Assembly: GCA_035494735.1 (NCBI GenBank)
Contig: DATJGS010000003.1
Coordinates: 27,184 to 91,183 of the forward strand
DNA from: DATJGS01 sp035494735
GTDB lineage: Bacteria > Eisenbacteria > RBG-16-71-46
Reading direction: 5' to 3'
Length of the DNA stretch: 64,000 nt
The notes under the pieces were generated by a model. It was not told where the DNA came from, did not search any database, and saw only the letters and a program-made list of their open reading frames with translations. Shown here piece after piece: positions 31,870 through 40,803 of this stretch; within the stretch, counting starts at the first letter, position 1, and every line of letters starts with the position of its first letter. The translations under genes were made by a program, and so were the position numbers.

Positions 31870-32272
31870 CGAATCGGGGCCATGGCGAGCGCGTGAACCA
31901 CCATACCCCGCACGGCCCCGCGAACGCCCGAAAAGAGAGCCGGCGCCTCGGTAGCGAGGCGCCGGCCTGCGAGTGCCTGGAGAGCCTGGAGGGCACTCGC
32001 GAGGAGGTGGGCTCGAGGAGTCGCGCACCGAGCCGCGAAAGAGCAGCACGCAAGCTCCGGACCAGCCCGACCGCGGCCTCCGGGGCGAAACCTCTAAGCG
32101 ATTGAGTGCCGTCGCGATGACTTCCGATGAAGCCGGCGCGCCGCGCTGCCGATGAGGGTCCTAGTGGAACGACGTTCCGAGAAAGCGTCGGCCGGGCCGA
32201 CGCTGCGGGCGCGAGTCCTGTTTGAAGCCGATCGATTCGCCTAGCTGCATGGGCGCGAAGGGGATTGGAAGC
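31870..32272. other. Intergenic region with several hairpins and no credible ORF
   Basis: Between the divergent barrel operon and mreB lie ~400 bases without a convincing gene. Visible structure: a 12-bp perfect stem at 31939-31966 (loop GTAG) followed on the minus strand by TCTCTTTTC, an 8-bp stem at 31970-31999, the palindrome GGAACGACGTTCC at 32166-32178, and a 9-bp stem at 32185-32203 followed on the minus strand by TTTCTC. Two minus-strand terminator-like hairpins with no annotated gene upstream suggest a small RNA of about 200 bases on the minus strand. It does not match the RNase P, tmRNA, SRP or 6S consensus that I can recall. Confidence 0.45.
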
Positions 32273-32302
32273 TTGCAGGGCGCTCCGGGCAGGTGCTAGC
32301 GT
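32273..32302 (+). promoter_or_regulatory. Promoter of the mreB operon
   Basis: TTGCAG at 32273-32278 and TAGCGT at 32297-32302, spacing 18, with a TGC extended -10. The same TGCTAGCGTGC string occurs before the GWxTD gene. The leader is about 110 bases. Confidence 0.65.
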
Positions 32303-32417
32303 GCCGCAGCCTGGCGGGCAAGGACGCCCGAGACGCTGTCCCTCGCAAGACTCCCACCCCAAGGCAAACGGCTCGATCGGTTCGACTCAGGCGCCACCCA
32401 ACCATGGAGAGGTAGGG

Positions 32418-33455
32418 ATGTTTCTCGACAGCTTGATGGGCTTCTTCTCGACCGACGTGGCCATGGACCTGGGGACGGCCAACACCCTCGTGTTCGTGCG
32501 CGGGCGCGGAATCGTGCTGAACGAGCCGTCGGTGGTCGCCGTGGACAAAGCCACGGGCAAGGTGCTGGCGGTCGGGAGCGAGGCCAAGCTCATGCTGGGC
32601 CGCACCCCTGACGAGATCAACGCCGTGCGCCCGCTCAAGGACGGCGTCATCGCCGATTTCGAGTTGACCGAGGACCTGCTGCGCGAATTCGTGCACCGCG
32701 TCCAGAAGCACAAGTTCCTGGTCCGCCCGCGCATCATCATCTGCGTGCCGTCGGGCATCACCGAGGTCGAAAAGCGCGCGGTCATCGATTCGGCGATGCG
32801 CGCCAGCGCCCGCGAGGTCCTGCTCGTCCCCGAGCCGATCGCCGCGGCCATCGGCGTCGGGCTTCCCGTGGACACGCCGACCGGCAACATGGTCGTCGAC
32901 ATCGGCGGTGGCACCACCGAGATCGCCGTCATCGCGTTGAACGGCATCGTCACCAAGACCTCGATCCGCACCGGCGGCGACGAGATGGACGAAGCCATCA
33001 TGAATTACGCGAAGAAGGCGTACAACATGATGATCGGCGAGCAGACCGCGGAGCGCATCAAGATCGAGATCGGCTCGGCGTTCCCGCTGCCCGAAGAGAT
33101 GGACATGGAGATCAAGGGCCGCGACCTGGTGCGGGGCATTCCGCGCACGCTGCGCGTCTCCTCCGTCGAGATCCGCGAGGCGCTGCAGGAACCGGTCGGC
33201 CAGATCGTGAACGCGCTGCGCGAATCGCTGGAGCGCACGCCGCCCGAGCTGGCGGCGGACATCGTGGATCGCGGCATCTTCATGACCGGCGGCGGCGCGC
33301 TGCTGCGCGGGCTCGATCTGCTGCTCCGTGAAGTGACGAACCTCAACATTCGCGTCGCCCAGGACCCTCTCACCTGTGTGGTGCTCGGGGCGGGCAAGAT
33401 CCTCGAGCAGCTCGAGGACTACGAAAAGGTAATCCTGAGCGGCCACAAGGACTGA
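32418..33455 (+). CDS. mreB: Rod shape-determining protein MreB
   Basis: 345 residues, the standard MreB length. The ATG at 32418 follows GGAGAGGTAGG. The protein begins with an amphipathic MFLDSLMGFFS membrane anchor, then the actin phosphate-1 loop MDLGTANT at residues 16-23, VVDIGGGTTEIAV (phosphate-2) and TGGGALLRG near the end. It forms membrane-associated filaments that direct the elongasome. It heads mreBCD-mrdA-rodA, the classical elongasome cluster. Confidence 0.98.
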   Translation: MFLDSLMGFFSTDVAMDLGTANTLVFVRGRGIVLNEPSVVAVDKATGKVLAVGSEAKLMLGRTPDEINAVRPLKDGVIADFELTEDLLREFVHRVQKHKFLVRPRIIICVPSGITEVEKRAVIDSAMRASAREVLLVPEPIAAAIGVGLPVDTPTGNMVVDIGGGTTEIAVIALNGIVTKTSIRTGGDEMDEAIMNYAKKAYNMMIGEQTAERIKIEIGSAFPLPEEMDMEIKGRDLVRGIPRTLRVSSVEIREALQEPVGQIVNALRESLERTPPELAADIVDRGIFMTGGGALLRGLDLLLREVTNLNIRVAQDPLTCVVLGAGKILEQLEDYEKVILSGHKD

Positions 33456-33458
33456 CGC

Positions 33459-34268
33459 ATGGGCGGCTTCCTGCCCCCCGCCGAGCGCCGCAGTAGCGCC
33501 CTCTTGGGGCTCTACGCGGCGCTTTCGCTTGTGCTCCTGATGACGGGGGAGCGCATTCCCCAGTCGTGGCTGCGGGCGGGCGGGGCGTTCGTGTTCGCGC
33601 CGTTCGACCGCGTCGTCCTGACCGCGGATCGCGTGGCCGCGGCCTGGCGCGACAACCAGCAGCTCCAGCAGCACCTCGCCGAGCTGGAAGTCGAGAACGA
33701 GCGCCTGCGCGTGGCCGGCGTCGAGAACCAGCGCCTGCGCCAGCAGCTCGCGCTGCCCACGCTCCACGGCTATGCCCTCAAGCCCGTCGAAGTGCTCGCG
33801 CTCTCGGGTGAGGCCGTGCCCGCGGCGGCCACGCTGAGCGCCGGCACTCACCAGGGCGTACGCGAGGGCGACGCCGTGGTGACGGCCGAGGGCCTGCTCG
33901 GCCGCGTCGGCGAGAGCTATTCCGGGATGAGCCGCGTCGTGCTGCTCACGGATCTCAACTCCGCGGTGGCGTGCGAGGTCGAGAGCACGGGCGTGCTCGG
34001 TGTGCTGCGCTTCAGCATGGCGCCGCGCCCGCGCCTGGTGCTGACCGGCGTGCCCCTGGCCGATACCGTGCGCGTCGGCCAGCAGGTCATCACGTCGGGC
34101 CTGTCGCGCCGCTACCCGCGCGGGCTGCCGGTCGGACGCGTCGTGCGCCTGGCGAAGGACCCGAGCGGCCTCGTGCAGGACATCGAGGTCGATGCCGCGG
34201 CACGGCTGTCGCGGGTCCGTCAGGCGTTCGTCATCGCGCGGCCGCCCGCGCTCGAGGATCACCCATGA
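33459..34268 (+). CDS. mreC: Rod shape-determining protein MreC
   Basis: 269 residues starting 3 bases after mreB. One N-terminal membrane helix (LLGLYAALSLVLLMTG), a coiled coil of ~50 residues (DNQQLQQHLAELEVENERL) and a C-terminal double beta-barrel (TLSAGTHQGVREGDAVV; GLLGRVGESYSGMSRVVLLTD) match MreC. It links cytoplasmic MreB to the periplasmic PBP2. The stop overlaps mreD. Confidence 0.96.
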   Translation: MGGFLPPAERRSSALLGLYAALSLVLLMTGERIPQSWLRAGGAFVFAPFDRVVLTADRVAAAWRDNQQLQQHLAELEVENERLRVAGVENQRLRQQLALPTLHGYALKPVEVLALSGEAVPAAATLSAGTHQGVREGDAVVTAEGLLGRVGESYSGMSRVVLLTDLNSAVACEVESTGVLGVLRFSMAPRPRLVLTGVPLADTVRVGQQVITSGLSRRYPRGLPVGRVVRLAKDPSGLVQDIEVDAAARLSRVRQAFVIARPPALEDHP

Positions 34269-34777
34269 GGGGCATCGTCGGTCTGATCACGATGGCCATG
34301 GTCGCGCTGCTGCTGCGCTCGACCGCCCTGTCGACGCTGGCCGCCAAGGGTCTGGTGCTGGACGTGCTCGCGTTCGCGACCGTGGTCTGGGCGTTCCGCG
34401 CCGGCGAAACGTGGGGCTCCTCGTTCGGATTCGTGATCGGGCTGGCCGCCGACCTCGACGCCGCGCACTGGCTCGGGCGCCATGCGCTGCTCCTGTCGCT
34501 GATGGGCTACGCGGTCGGCCGGCTGAGCCGTACGCTGGTCCGCGACAGCGCGCGTACGCAATTCGTGATCATCCTGCTGGCCACGCTCGTGCATCAATTG
34601 TGGTCGGCGGCGTTCGAGTTCAGCGGGCTTGCCGGCTGGCCCTACCTGGCGCTGCGCGTCGTCGTGGCCTCGGCGGCCACGGCCGCCGCCGGAACCGTTT
34701 TGCTCGGCATCGTGCGCCGCGTCCTCGGTCAACCCTTGTTCGGACATGCTGTCCTCAAATCAAACACGTCTTCTTAG
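34265..34777 (+). CDS. mreD: Rod shape-determining protein MreD
   Basis: 170 residues from an ATG overlapping the mreC stop (ATGA). About five hydrophobic helices (LVLDVLAFATVVWAF; FGFVIGLAADLDAAHWLG; LVHQLWSAAFEFSG) fit the small integral-membrane MreD. Family sequence conservation is low; the assignment leans on size, topology and position between mreC and mrdA. Its end overlaps mrdA by 32 bases. Confidence 0.9.
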   Translation: MRGIVGLITMAMVALLLRSTALSTLAAKGLVLDVLAFATVVWAFRAGETWGSSFGFVIGLAADLDAAHWLGRHALLLSLMGYAVGRLSRTLVRDSARTQFVIILLATLVHQLWSAAFEFSGLAGWPYLALRVVVASAATAAAGTVLLGIVRRVLGQPLFGHAVLKSNTSS

Positions 34778-36599
34778 GGAATCCCGGTTCACGCTGCTCG
34801 CGGCGTGCGTCGCGATCGGCTTCGGCCTGGTCGTGATCGGACTGCTGCGCCTGCAGGTGGTGCAGCACGACCAGTACGTGGAACTGGCCAAGGAGAATCG
34901 CGTGCGTCTCGAGGTGCTGCGCGCGCCGCGCGGCGCCATCTACGACCGCCACGGCGAGCTGCTCGCCGACAGCGCGCCCAGCTTCAACGTCGTGTTCCGT
35001 CCGTTCCCGAGCGAGAGCGTGGCCTCGGTGCGCCTGACGATGAGCCCGCGCTACATCGCGCACCTGTCGGCGCTCGCGGAAATGGACAGCGCGGAAGTGC
35101 GGCGCCGCGTCGCGCTCGCGAACCAGAGCGGCCAGACCGCGATGCTCCGGCACAACGCGCCGCCGCCCATCGTCGCGGGCGTCGAGGAGTGGCGGTCGGA
35201 ACTGCCCGGGCTGGAGGTCCAGATCGAGCCGCTGCGCCACTACCCGAACGGCACGCTCGCCTCGCACCTGCTCGGCTACGCCGGCGAGATCAACGACGTC
35301 GAGATGGACTCGCTCCAGCAGGACGGCTACCGACCCGGCGATCTCATCGGTCGCACCGGCGTCGAGCGGCGCTACGAGGACATCCTGCGCGGGCGCGACG
35401 GCGCCGAGTTCGTCGTGGTCAACGCCATGGGCAAGCGGGTCAGCAGCCTGAACGAAGGCCCGCCGCTGCCCCCGGTCGCCGGACACAGCCTGACGCTGAC
35501 CATCGACCTGAAGGTGCAGCGCGCGCTCGAAGAGGCGATGAAGGGCGTGGAGCGCGGCGGCGCCGTGGCCATCGATCCGCGCGACGGCGGCGTGCTCGGA
35601 ATGGTCAGCCGGCCGGCGTACGATCCCAACGAGTTCTCGGAAGGCCTGACGTGGGCGCGCTGGCGCGAGCTGTCGAGCGGCGGCGCGAATCCGCTGCTCG
35701 ATCGCGCGCTGCAGGGCATGTATCCGCCCGGCTCGACGTTCAAGATCGTGACCATGCTGGCCGCGCTGCGCTACGGCGCGGCCACGCCGCGCACGACGTT
35801 CGCGCCGTGCACCGGGCGCTACTTCTTCGGAGACCGCTCGTTCGCGTGCTGGAAGCCGTCCGGCCACGGCGTGTTGAACCTCATCGAGGCGTTGCAGAAT
35901 TCCTGCGACGTGTACTTCTACCAGTTGGGCCCGCGCGTCGGCCTCGATCACCTGATGGAGACGGCACGCGCGCTGGGACTCGGCGACCGCACCAGCGTGG
36001 ACCTGCCGCAGGAGCGGCGCGGGCTCATTCCCGACGCCGCGTGGTACGACCGGCGCTGGGGCGCGGGACATTGGCGCAAGGGCATGATGCTGAACCTGGC
36101 GATCGGGCAGGGCGAGATCCTGGTGACGCCGCTGCAACTCGCGCTGATGACCGCGGAGGTCGCCGTCAACGGCCGCGCGTTGTGTCCGCACGTCGTCGAG
36201 GCCATCGTCAACGAGCCGCAGTTCAAGGTCGCGCGTCCCGCGTCCAGCGGAATCACCGCCGACGCCGCGGTGTGGGACGCGCTCCACACCGGCATGGAGC
36301 GCGTCATCGACACCGGCACCGGGAGCGCGGCGCACATTCCGGGCCTGCGCGTGGCGGGCAAGACCGGCACGGCGCAGAACCCCCACGGCAAACCGCACGC
36401 GCTGTTCGTGTGCTACGCGCCGGTCGACAACCCGCAGATCGCGATCGCGGTGGTGGTCGAGAACGTCGGCCACGGCGGCACGTTCGCCGCGCCGCCGGCC
36501 GGAGCGGTCCTGCGCAAGCTGTTCCTGCCCGACTCGCTGCAAAACGCCAAGTCGATCCCCGGGGTGCGCGAGACGACGGAGGTCCGCGATGCCGATTAG
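34746..36599 (+). CDS. mrdA: Penicillin-binding protein 2 (elongasome transpeptidase)
   Basis: 617 residues. One N-terminal membrane helix, a dimerisation/pedestal domain with APRGAIYDRHGELLADS, and a transpeptidase domain with catalytic Ser330 in the S-T-F-K box, S386-C-D as the SxN counterpart, and KTG at 539-541. It cross-links peptidoglycan during side-wall growth together with RodA. The ATG at 34746 lies inside the mreD end, giving a 32-base overlap. Length and motif spacing are normal for PBP2. Confidence 0.97.
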   Translation: MLSSNQTRLLRESRFTLLAACVAIGFGLVVIGLLRLQVVQHDQYVELAKENRVRLEVLRAPRGAIYDRHGELLADSAPSFNVVFRPFPSESVASVRLTMSPRYIAHLSALAEMDSAEVRRRVALANQSGQTAMLRHNAPPPIVAGVEEWRSELPGLEVQIEPLRHYPNGTLASHLLGYAGEINDVEMDSLQQDGYRPGDLIGRTGVERRYEDILRGRDGAEFVVVNAMGKRVSSLNEGPPLPPVAGHSLTLTIDLKVQRALEEAMKGVERGGAVAIDPRDGGVLGMVSRPAYDPNEFSEGLTWARWRELSSGGANPLLDRALQGMYPPGSTFKIVTMLAALRYGAATPRTTFAPCTGRYFFGDRSFACWKPSGHGVLNLIEALQNSCDVYFYQLGPRVGLDHLMETARALGLGDRTSVDLPQERRGLIPDAAWYDRRWGAGHWRKGMMLNLAIGQGEILVTPLQLALMTAEVAVNGRALCPHVVEAIVNEPQFKVARPASSGITADAAVWDALHTGMERVIDTGTGSAAHIPGLRVAGKTGTAQNPHGKPHALFVCYAPVDNPQIAIAVVVENVGHGGTFAAPPAGAVLRKLFLPDSLQNAKSIPGVRETTEVRDAD

Positions 36600-37809
36600 A
36601 CTGCGCGTGCCGTCGATCGACGTGCCGCTGGCTCTCGCGTCGATCGCGCTCGTGACGATCGGCCTGCTCGTCGTGTACAGCGCGACGTCGGTGCCGGGCG
36701 CTCACCAGGGGCTGTGGACGCGGCAGCTCATGTGGGCCGGGATCGCGCTGGTGGCGGCCTGGGTCGCGGCCACCATCCCGCTGCGCGTGTACGACTCCCT
36801 CGCGTATCCCATCTACGGCATTTCCCTGCTGATGCTCGTCGCGGTCCTCGTCGTGGGCACGAGCGCGATGGGCGCGAAGCGCTGGCTGGACATCGGACCG
36901 ATCCGCTTCCAGCCTTCGGAGATCGCGAAGCTGGCGACCGTGCTCATGCTCGCGCGACGCTTCGACAAGCAGAAGCTCGACCTGAGGCGCGTCCGACACT
37001 GGCTGCCGGCGTTGCTGCTCACGCTCGTGCCGTTCGCGCTCGTGGCCAAGGAGCCGGACCTGGGCACCGCCGTGTCGTTCCCGGTCATCCTCGTGACCAT
37101 GTACTTCTGGGCCGGACTGCCCGTCGGCCAGCTGCTGCTCGGGCTGTCGCCGGTGTTCAACGCGCTGTTGTTCTTCGTGACCGGGACGCTGTGGTGGTTC
37201 GCCGGACTGCTCGCGATCCTGCTCGGCGTGGCCCGGCCGCGCATCGTGTCGCTCGTCGTCGTGCTGGTGCTGAACGGAGCGGTCGCGTTCGCGCTGCCGC
37301 ACGTGTGGCACCACATGCACGACTATCAGCGCCGGCGCATCGAGACGTTCCTCAACCCGGGCAACGATCCGTACGGGGCGGGTTACCAGATCATCCAGTC
37401 GCAGATCGCCATCGGCTCGGGCGGCGTGACCGGGAAGGGCTATCTCAAGGGCTCGCAGAAGGCGCTCGCGTTCCTGCCCATGCGCCACACCGACTTCATC
37501 TACTCGGTCGTGGGCGAGGAGCTGGGGCTGCTCGGCGCGTTGACGGTGGTGATACTGTACGCGGTCGTCATCGTGCGCGGCTTCCGCCTGGCCGTGGTGA
37601 CGCGCAATGGATTCGCCAGCCTGCTCACCGTGGGCCTGGTTTCCGCGTTCTTCTACCACATCATGGTGAACATGCTCATGACCATCGGCTGGGCCCCGGT
37701 GACCGGGCTGCCCCTGCCGCTGCTCTCGTACGGAGGCACTGCCCTGCTCGTCAACGGCATCCAGCTCGGACTGCTGCAGAACGTCGCGTTGCGCCGGCAG
37801 GAAGGCTGA
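36589..37809 (+). CDS. rodA: Rod shape protein RodA (SEDS glycosyltransferase)
   Basis: 406 residues overlapping mrdA by 11 bases, with GGAGG 6 bases before the ATG. Ten or so membrane helices; SEDS motifs include VVYSATS near the start, the GAKRWLDIGPIRFQPSEIAKL loop, and HTDFIYSVVGEELGLLG with the conserved aspartate region near the C-terminus. It polymerises lipid II into glycan strands as partner of PBP2. Confidence 0.97.
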   Translation: MPIRLRVPSIDVPLALASIALVTIGLLVVYSATSVPGAHQGLWTRQLMWAGIALVAAWVAATIPLRVYDSLAYPIYGISLLMLVAVLVVGTSAMGAKRWLDIGPIRFQPSEIAKLATVLMLARRFDKQKLDLRRVRHWLPALLLTLVPFALVAKEPDLGTAVSFPVILVTMYFWAGLPVGQLLLGLSPVFNALLFFVTGTLWWFAGLLAILLGVARPRIVSLVVVLVLNGAVAFALPHVWHHMHDYQRRRIETFLNPGNDPYGAGYQIIQSQIAIGSGGVTGKGYLKGSQKALAFLPMRHTDFIYSVVGEELGLLGALTVVILYAVVIVRGFRLAVVTRNGFASLLTVGLVSAFFYHIMVNMLMTIGWAPVTGLPLPLLSYGGTALLVNGIQLGLLQNVALRRQEG

Positions 37810-37816
37810 CGGCCCG

Positions 37817-38599
37817 GTGCATCCCGAAATCCTCCACTGGGGCTTCCTGCACATCCGCTCGTACGGATTGATGCTGGCCGTGGCGTTCCTGGTCGGCACC
37901 TGGATCGGGCTCGCCGAAGCGCGACGCCGCGGGCTCGACGAGGACCGCGTGGTGACGGTGATCCTGGTCGCGCTCGTCTCGTCCATCCTCGGCGCCCGTG
38001 CGCTGTACGTGCTCGAGCACGTCGCCGAGTTCCGTCGCGAGTGGGGCAGCGTGTTCGCGCTGTGGCAGGGCGGGCTCACGCTGTACGGCGGCGTCATCGT
38101 CGGCACGCTCGGCGGGCTCATCACGGCGCGGCGGCTCGGGCTGCCGATGTGGACGGTCGCCGACGCGCTGACGCCCTCGATTGCGCTCGGCACGATGTTC
38201 GGCCGCGTGGGGTGCTTCCTGAACGGCTGCTGCTACGGCCGGCCGACGCACCTGCCGTGGGGCGTCGTGTTCCCGCCCGATTCCTTCGCCGGTCTCGAGT
38301 TCGGCGACACGCCGATCCATCCGTCGCAGCTGTACTTCGCGATGGCCGGCCTCGTCCTGTTTCTGCTCGCGTGGGTCATGCGCAAGCGGCTGCACGTGCC
38401 CGGTCAATTGTTCTGGGCGTTCGTCGCGCTGTTCGCGCTCGTGCGCATTCCGCTCGACTTCACGCGCGCGTACGAAGCCGACGCGACGGTGCTCACCCTC
38501 AAGACGGTGTCGCTCACCGAGAGCCAGCTCACGAGCATCGCGATGGTCCTGTTCAGCGCGCTCATGCTGCTGCGCCTCGGGCGCCAGAGCCGGACCTGA
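37817..38599 (+). CDS. lgt: Prolipoprotein diacylglyceryl transferase
   Basis: 260 residues with a GTG start 7 bases after rodA. Seven hydrophobic segments, the early HIRSYGLMLA motif and the family signature GRVGCFLNGCCYG with the essential arginine and asparagine. A conserved H-P-S-Q-L-Y motif follows (IHPSQLYFAM). It transfers diacylglycerol from phosphatidylglycerol to the lipobox cysteine of prolipoproteins, such as those encoded at 643, 28213 and 29025. Confidence 0.97.
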   Translation: MHPEILHWGFLHIRSYGLMLAVAFLVGTWIGLAEARRRGLDEDRVVTVILVALVSSILGARALYVLEHVAEFRREWGSVFALWQGGLTLYGGVIVGTLGGLITARRLGLPMWTVADALTPSIALGTMFGRVGCFLNGCCYGRPTHLPWGVVFPPDSFAGLEFGDTPIHPSQLYFAMAGLVLFLLAWVMRKRLHVPGQLFWAFVALFALVRIPLDFTRAYEADATVLTLKTVSLTESQLTSIAMVLFSALMLLRLGRQSRT

Positions 38600-38603
38600 G
38601 CGC

Positions 38604-39413
38604 GTGGCCGCGTTCTGCCGCGTGGGGGTTCTGGGCGATCCCCTGACGTTCACGCTTTCGCCCGTGCTGCACCGCGCCGGGCTGGAGGCGCTGGGCTGGA
38701 GCGGAGAGTCCGTCGCCATGCGCACGCGCAGCGAGGACCTGGGCGCGCGTCTCACGGAGCTGAGCGCCGCCGGATGGCGCGGCGTCAATTTGACCTATCC
38801 TCTGAAGACGGTCGCGCTCGAACATCTGGATCGGCTCTCGCCGGCCGCCGCACGCGCACGCTCCGTGAACACCATCGGCTTCGGCACCGAGGGCCTGTGG
38901 GGCGACACCACGGACGGCTCGGGGTTCCTCGACCTGCTCGGCGTGATGGGGCGCGATCCGGCGGCGCAGCGCGTGCTGCTGCTGGGCGCGGGCGGCGCGG
39001 CCCGCAGCCTGGCGACCGCGCTCGCCGACTCGGGGGCGACCGTCGCGATCAGCGCTCGCTCGCCGGTTCGCGTCGGCGCCGAAGGCGATGCGCTCGGCGC
39101 GCACCTGGTCGGTTGGCGCTCGGCCGAGGAGTCCGAGGAACTGGCTCACGCCACCGTGATCGTGAACGCGACGCCGCTGGCCGGGCGCGACGGGCCGCTG
39201 CCCGTCGCCGGGATTCCGGGCGGCGCGCTCGTCGTGGACCTGGTCTACGGCGAGGCGCCGACGGCGTGGGTGCGCGAAGCGCGCGCGCGCCGGCTCGAGG
39301 CGTGCGACGGGCTCGGCCTGCTCGTGTTCCAGGCGCGCCGCTCGCTGTCGCTGTGGGCCGAGCGCGAGGTGCCGCTCGAACCGCTGTTGCGCGCCGTGGG
39401 ATGGCCGCGATGA
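38604..39413 (+). CDS. aroE: Shikimate dehydrogenase
   Basis: 269 residues, GTG start 4 bases after lgt. The substrate site shows LSPVLHRAGLEALG and the catalytic lysine in NLTYPLK; the partner Asp is in GDTTDGSGFL. The NADP fold has LLLGAGGAARSLATALADSG. It reduces 3-dehydroshikimate in aromatic amino acid synthesis. The tail GLGLLVFQARRSLSLW is the normal C-terminal helix. It has no metabolic link to its neighbours. Confidence 0.94.
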   Translation: MAAFCRVGVLGDPLTFTLSPVLHRAGLEALGWSGESVAMRTRSEDLGARLTELSAAGWRGVNLTYPLKTVALEHLDRLSPAAARARSVNTIGFGTEGLWGDTTDGSGFLDLLGVMGRDPAAQRVLLLGAGGAARSLATALADSGATVAISARSPVRVGAEGDALGAHLVGWRSAEESEELAHATVIVNATPLAGRDGPLPVAGIPGGALVVDLVYGEAPTAWVREARARRLEACDGLGLLVFQARRSLSLWAEREVPLEPLLRAVGWPR

Positions 39414-40141
39414 GCGGGCTGCCGCGCGCGCTCGACCGCGCGCGCCGCCGCGCCGGCCGCCATGCGCGGCGTGCGTGGCGCGGCCTCGCGGCGTTCGCGC
39501 TGCCGCAGGCGTGCCCGGAATGCGGGGCCGCGGCCTCGCCGGCGCGCGTGCTGTGCCGTGCGTGCTGGGACGCCGTGCCCGCCGTGCGCGTCGCGGTGTG
39601 CGTGCGCTGCCTGGGTGCGGGGCGCCCGCCCGTCGGCTGCGCGCGCCACGCGGCGTTCCAGGTGTGGCCGGCCTGGGTCTACGCGGCCGGCGCGGAGGCC
39701 GTGATCGCCGCGCTCAAGTTCGAGGAGCGGCCGCGGGTGGCCGCGGCGCTCGGCGCCGCGATGGCGCGGGTCGCGCCGCTCGTGCCGCGCGCCGATCTCG
39801 TCGTGCCGGTCCCGCTCCACGCCGCGCGGCGCCGCGAACGCGGCTACGATCAGGCGTCGGCGCTGGCCCACGCGCTCGGCAAGGCGCTCGGCGTGCCCGT
39901 GCTCGATTGCGCGCTGGAGCGCGTGCGCGCCACGACGCCGCAGACGCGGCTCGACGCGCGCGAGCGCCGGGCGAACCTGGCGGGCGCGTTCCGCGTGCGC
40001 GAGCCGGGGTGCTGGAGCGGGCGGCGCGTGCTCGTGGTGGACGACGTGGTCACGACCGGCGCGACGTTCGAGGCCGCGCTGAGCATGTTCGCCGCGGCCG
40101 GCGCAAACCCCTGCGGCGTCGCCGCGGCGTGGGCGCAGTAG
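39410..40141 (+). CDS. ComF family phosphoribosyltransferase-like protein
   Basis: 243 residues from an ATG overlapping the aroE stop; an in-frame ATG 9 bases earlier is possible. N-terminal zinc-finger cysteines (CPECG, CRAC, CVRCLG), then LKFEERPRVAAALG, VPVPLHAARRRERGYDQA and the PRPP loop VLVVDDVVTTGAT. ComF-like proteins support DNA uptake in competent bacteria; the presence of type IV pilins in the window makes a competence role possible but unproven. Confidence 0.92.
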   Translation: MSGLPRALDRARRRAGRHARRAWRGLAAFALPQACPECGAAASPARVLCRACWDAVPAVRVAVCVRCLGAGRPPVGCARHAAFQVWPAWVYAAGAEAVIAALKFEERPRVAAALGAAMARVAPLVPRADLVVPVPLHAARRRERGYDQASALAHALGKALGVPVLDCALERVRATTPQTRLDARERRANLAGAFRVREPGCWSGRRVLVVDDVVTTGATFEAALSMFAAAGANPCGVAAAWAQ

Positions 40142-40143
40142 CC

Positions 40144-40803
40144 GTGTCCCACCTGCACATTCCCGACGGCGTGCTGGCCTGGTGGGTATGGGCGCCCGGG
40201 CTCGCGCTCGCCCTGCTGCTGCTCGTGCTGGCCTCGCGCCGCGCCGGGCACGACGAGGGAGTCCAGGTCGCGCTGCGTGGCGCGCTGGGTGGGCTGGTGC
40301 TCGCGGCCATGGCGGTCGAGCTGCCGCTCGGCCCGGTGGACTACCATCTGAGCCTGGCCGGCCCGCTCGGCGTGCTGCTCGGCGCCGCCGGCGCGTTCCA
40401 GGTGCTGTTCGTGGTCAGCGCCATCCTGGCGCTGGCCGGGCACGGAGGATTCACGGTGATCGGATTGAACGCGCTGGTGCTGGGATCGGGCGCGGCGCTG
40501 GCCCGGCCCCTGTATCGCGCGCTCCGCGCGCATCGCTCACCGGCGGTGTCGCTGGCACTCGCGGCCGGCGCCGCGCAGGGCGTGTCCGGCCTCGCGTGGT
40601 TCGCGGTCGTCGGGCTCGCGCTGCGCCTGGGCGTCGCCGCCGCTCCGGCGCGGCTCGGCGTGCTGTCGGGGATCGCGCTGCCGCTGTGGGTCGTAGGCAT
40701 GCTGCTCGAGGGGGCCGTCGGCTACGGCCTCGGGCGCTTCTTGGCGAAAGTTCGGCCCGACCTGCTGCCGGGGACCACGGCGCCACGCGTGGGGGCGGCA
40801 TGA
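40144..40803 (+). CDS. cbiM: Cobalt/nickel ECF transporter S component CbiM
   Basis: 219 residues, seven or so helices. The family hallmark HIPDG appears at residues 5-9 after a GTG start (MSHLHIPDG). In most CbiM/NikM proteins the metal is held by the N-terminal amine and His2 of MHIPDG; here Met removal before Ser would leave Ser-His, which restores an amine-X-His geometry, while a CTG at 40150 would give MHIPDG directly. A downstream GAAGAFQVLFVVSAILAL fits the conserved core. The gene overlaps cbiQ by ATGA. Confidence 0.9.
   Translation: MSHLHIPDGVLAWWVWAPGLALALLLLVLASRRAGHDEGVQVALRGALGGLVLAAMAVELPLGPVDYHLSLAGPLGVLLGAAGAFQVLFVVSAILALAGHGGFTVIGLNALVLGSGAALARPLYRALRAHRSPAVSLALAAGAAQGVSGLAWFAVVGLALRLGVAAAPARLGVLSGIALPLWVVGMLLEGAVGYGLGRFLAKVRPDLLPGTTAPRVGAA

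Noticed and set aside
31930..32180. RNase P RNA, tmRNA, SRP RNA or 6S RNA in the mreB upstream region
   Set aside because: None of the conserved cores (GAGGAAAGTCCGGGC, tRNA-like ends, the SRP GGAAGGAAGCAGCC loop) is present; kept only as an unassigned region.
36304..38193. 629-codon minus-strand frame across mrdA, rodA and lgt
   Set aside because: Overlaps three certain genes and is Gln/His/Arg low complexity.
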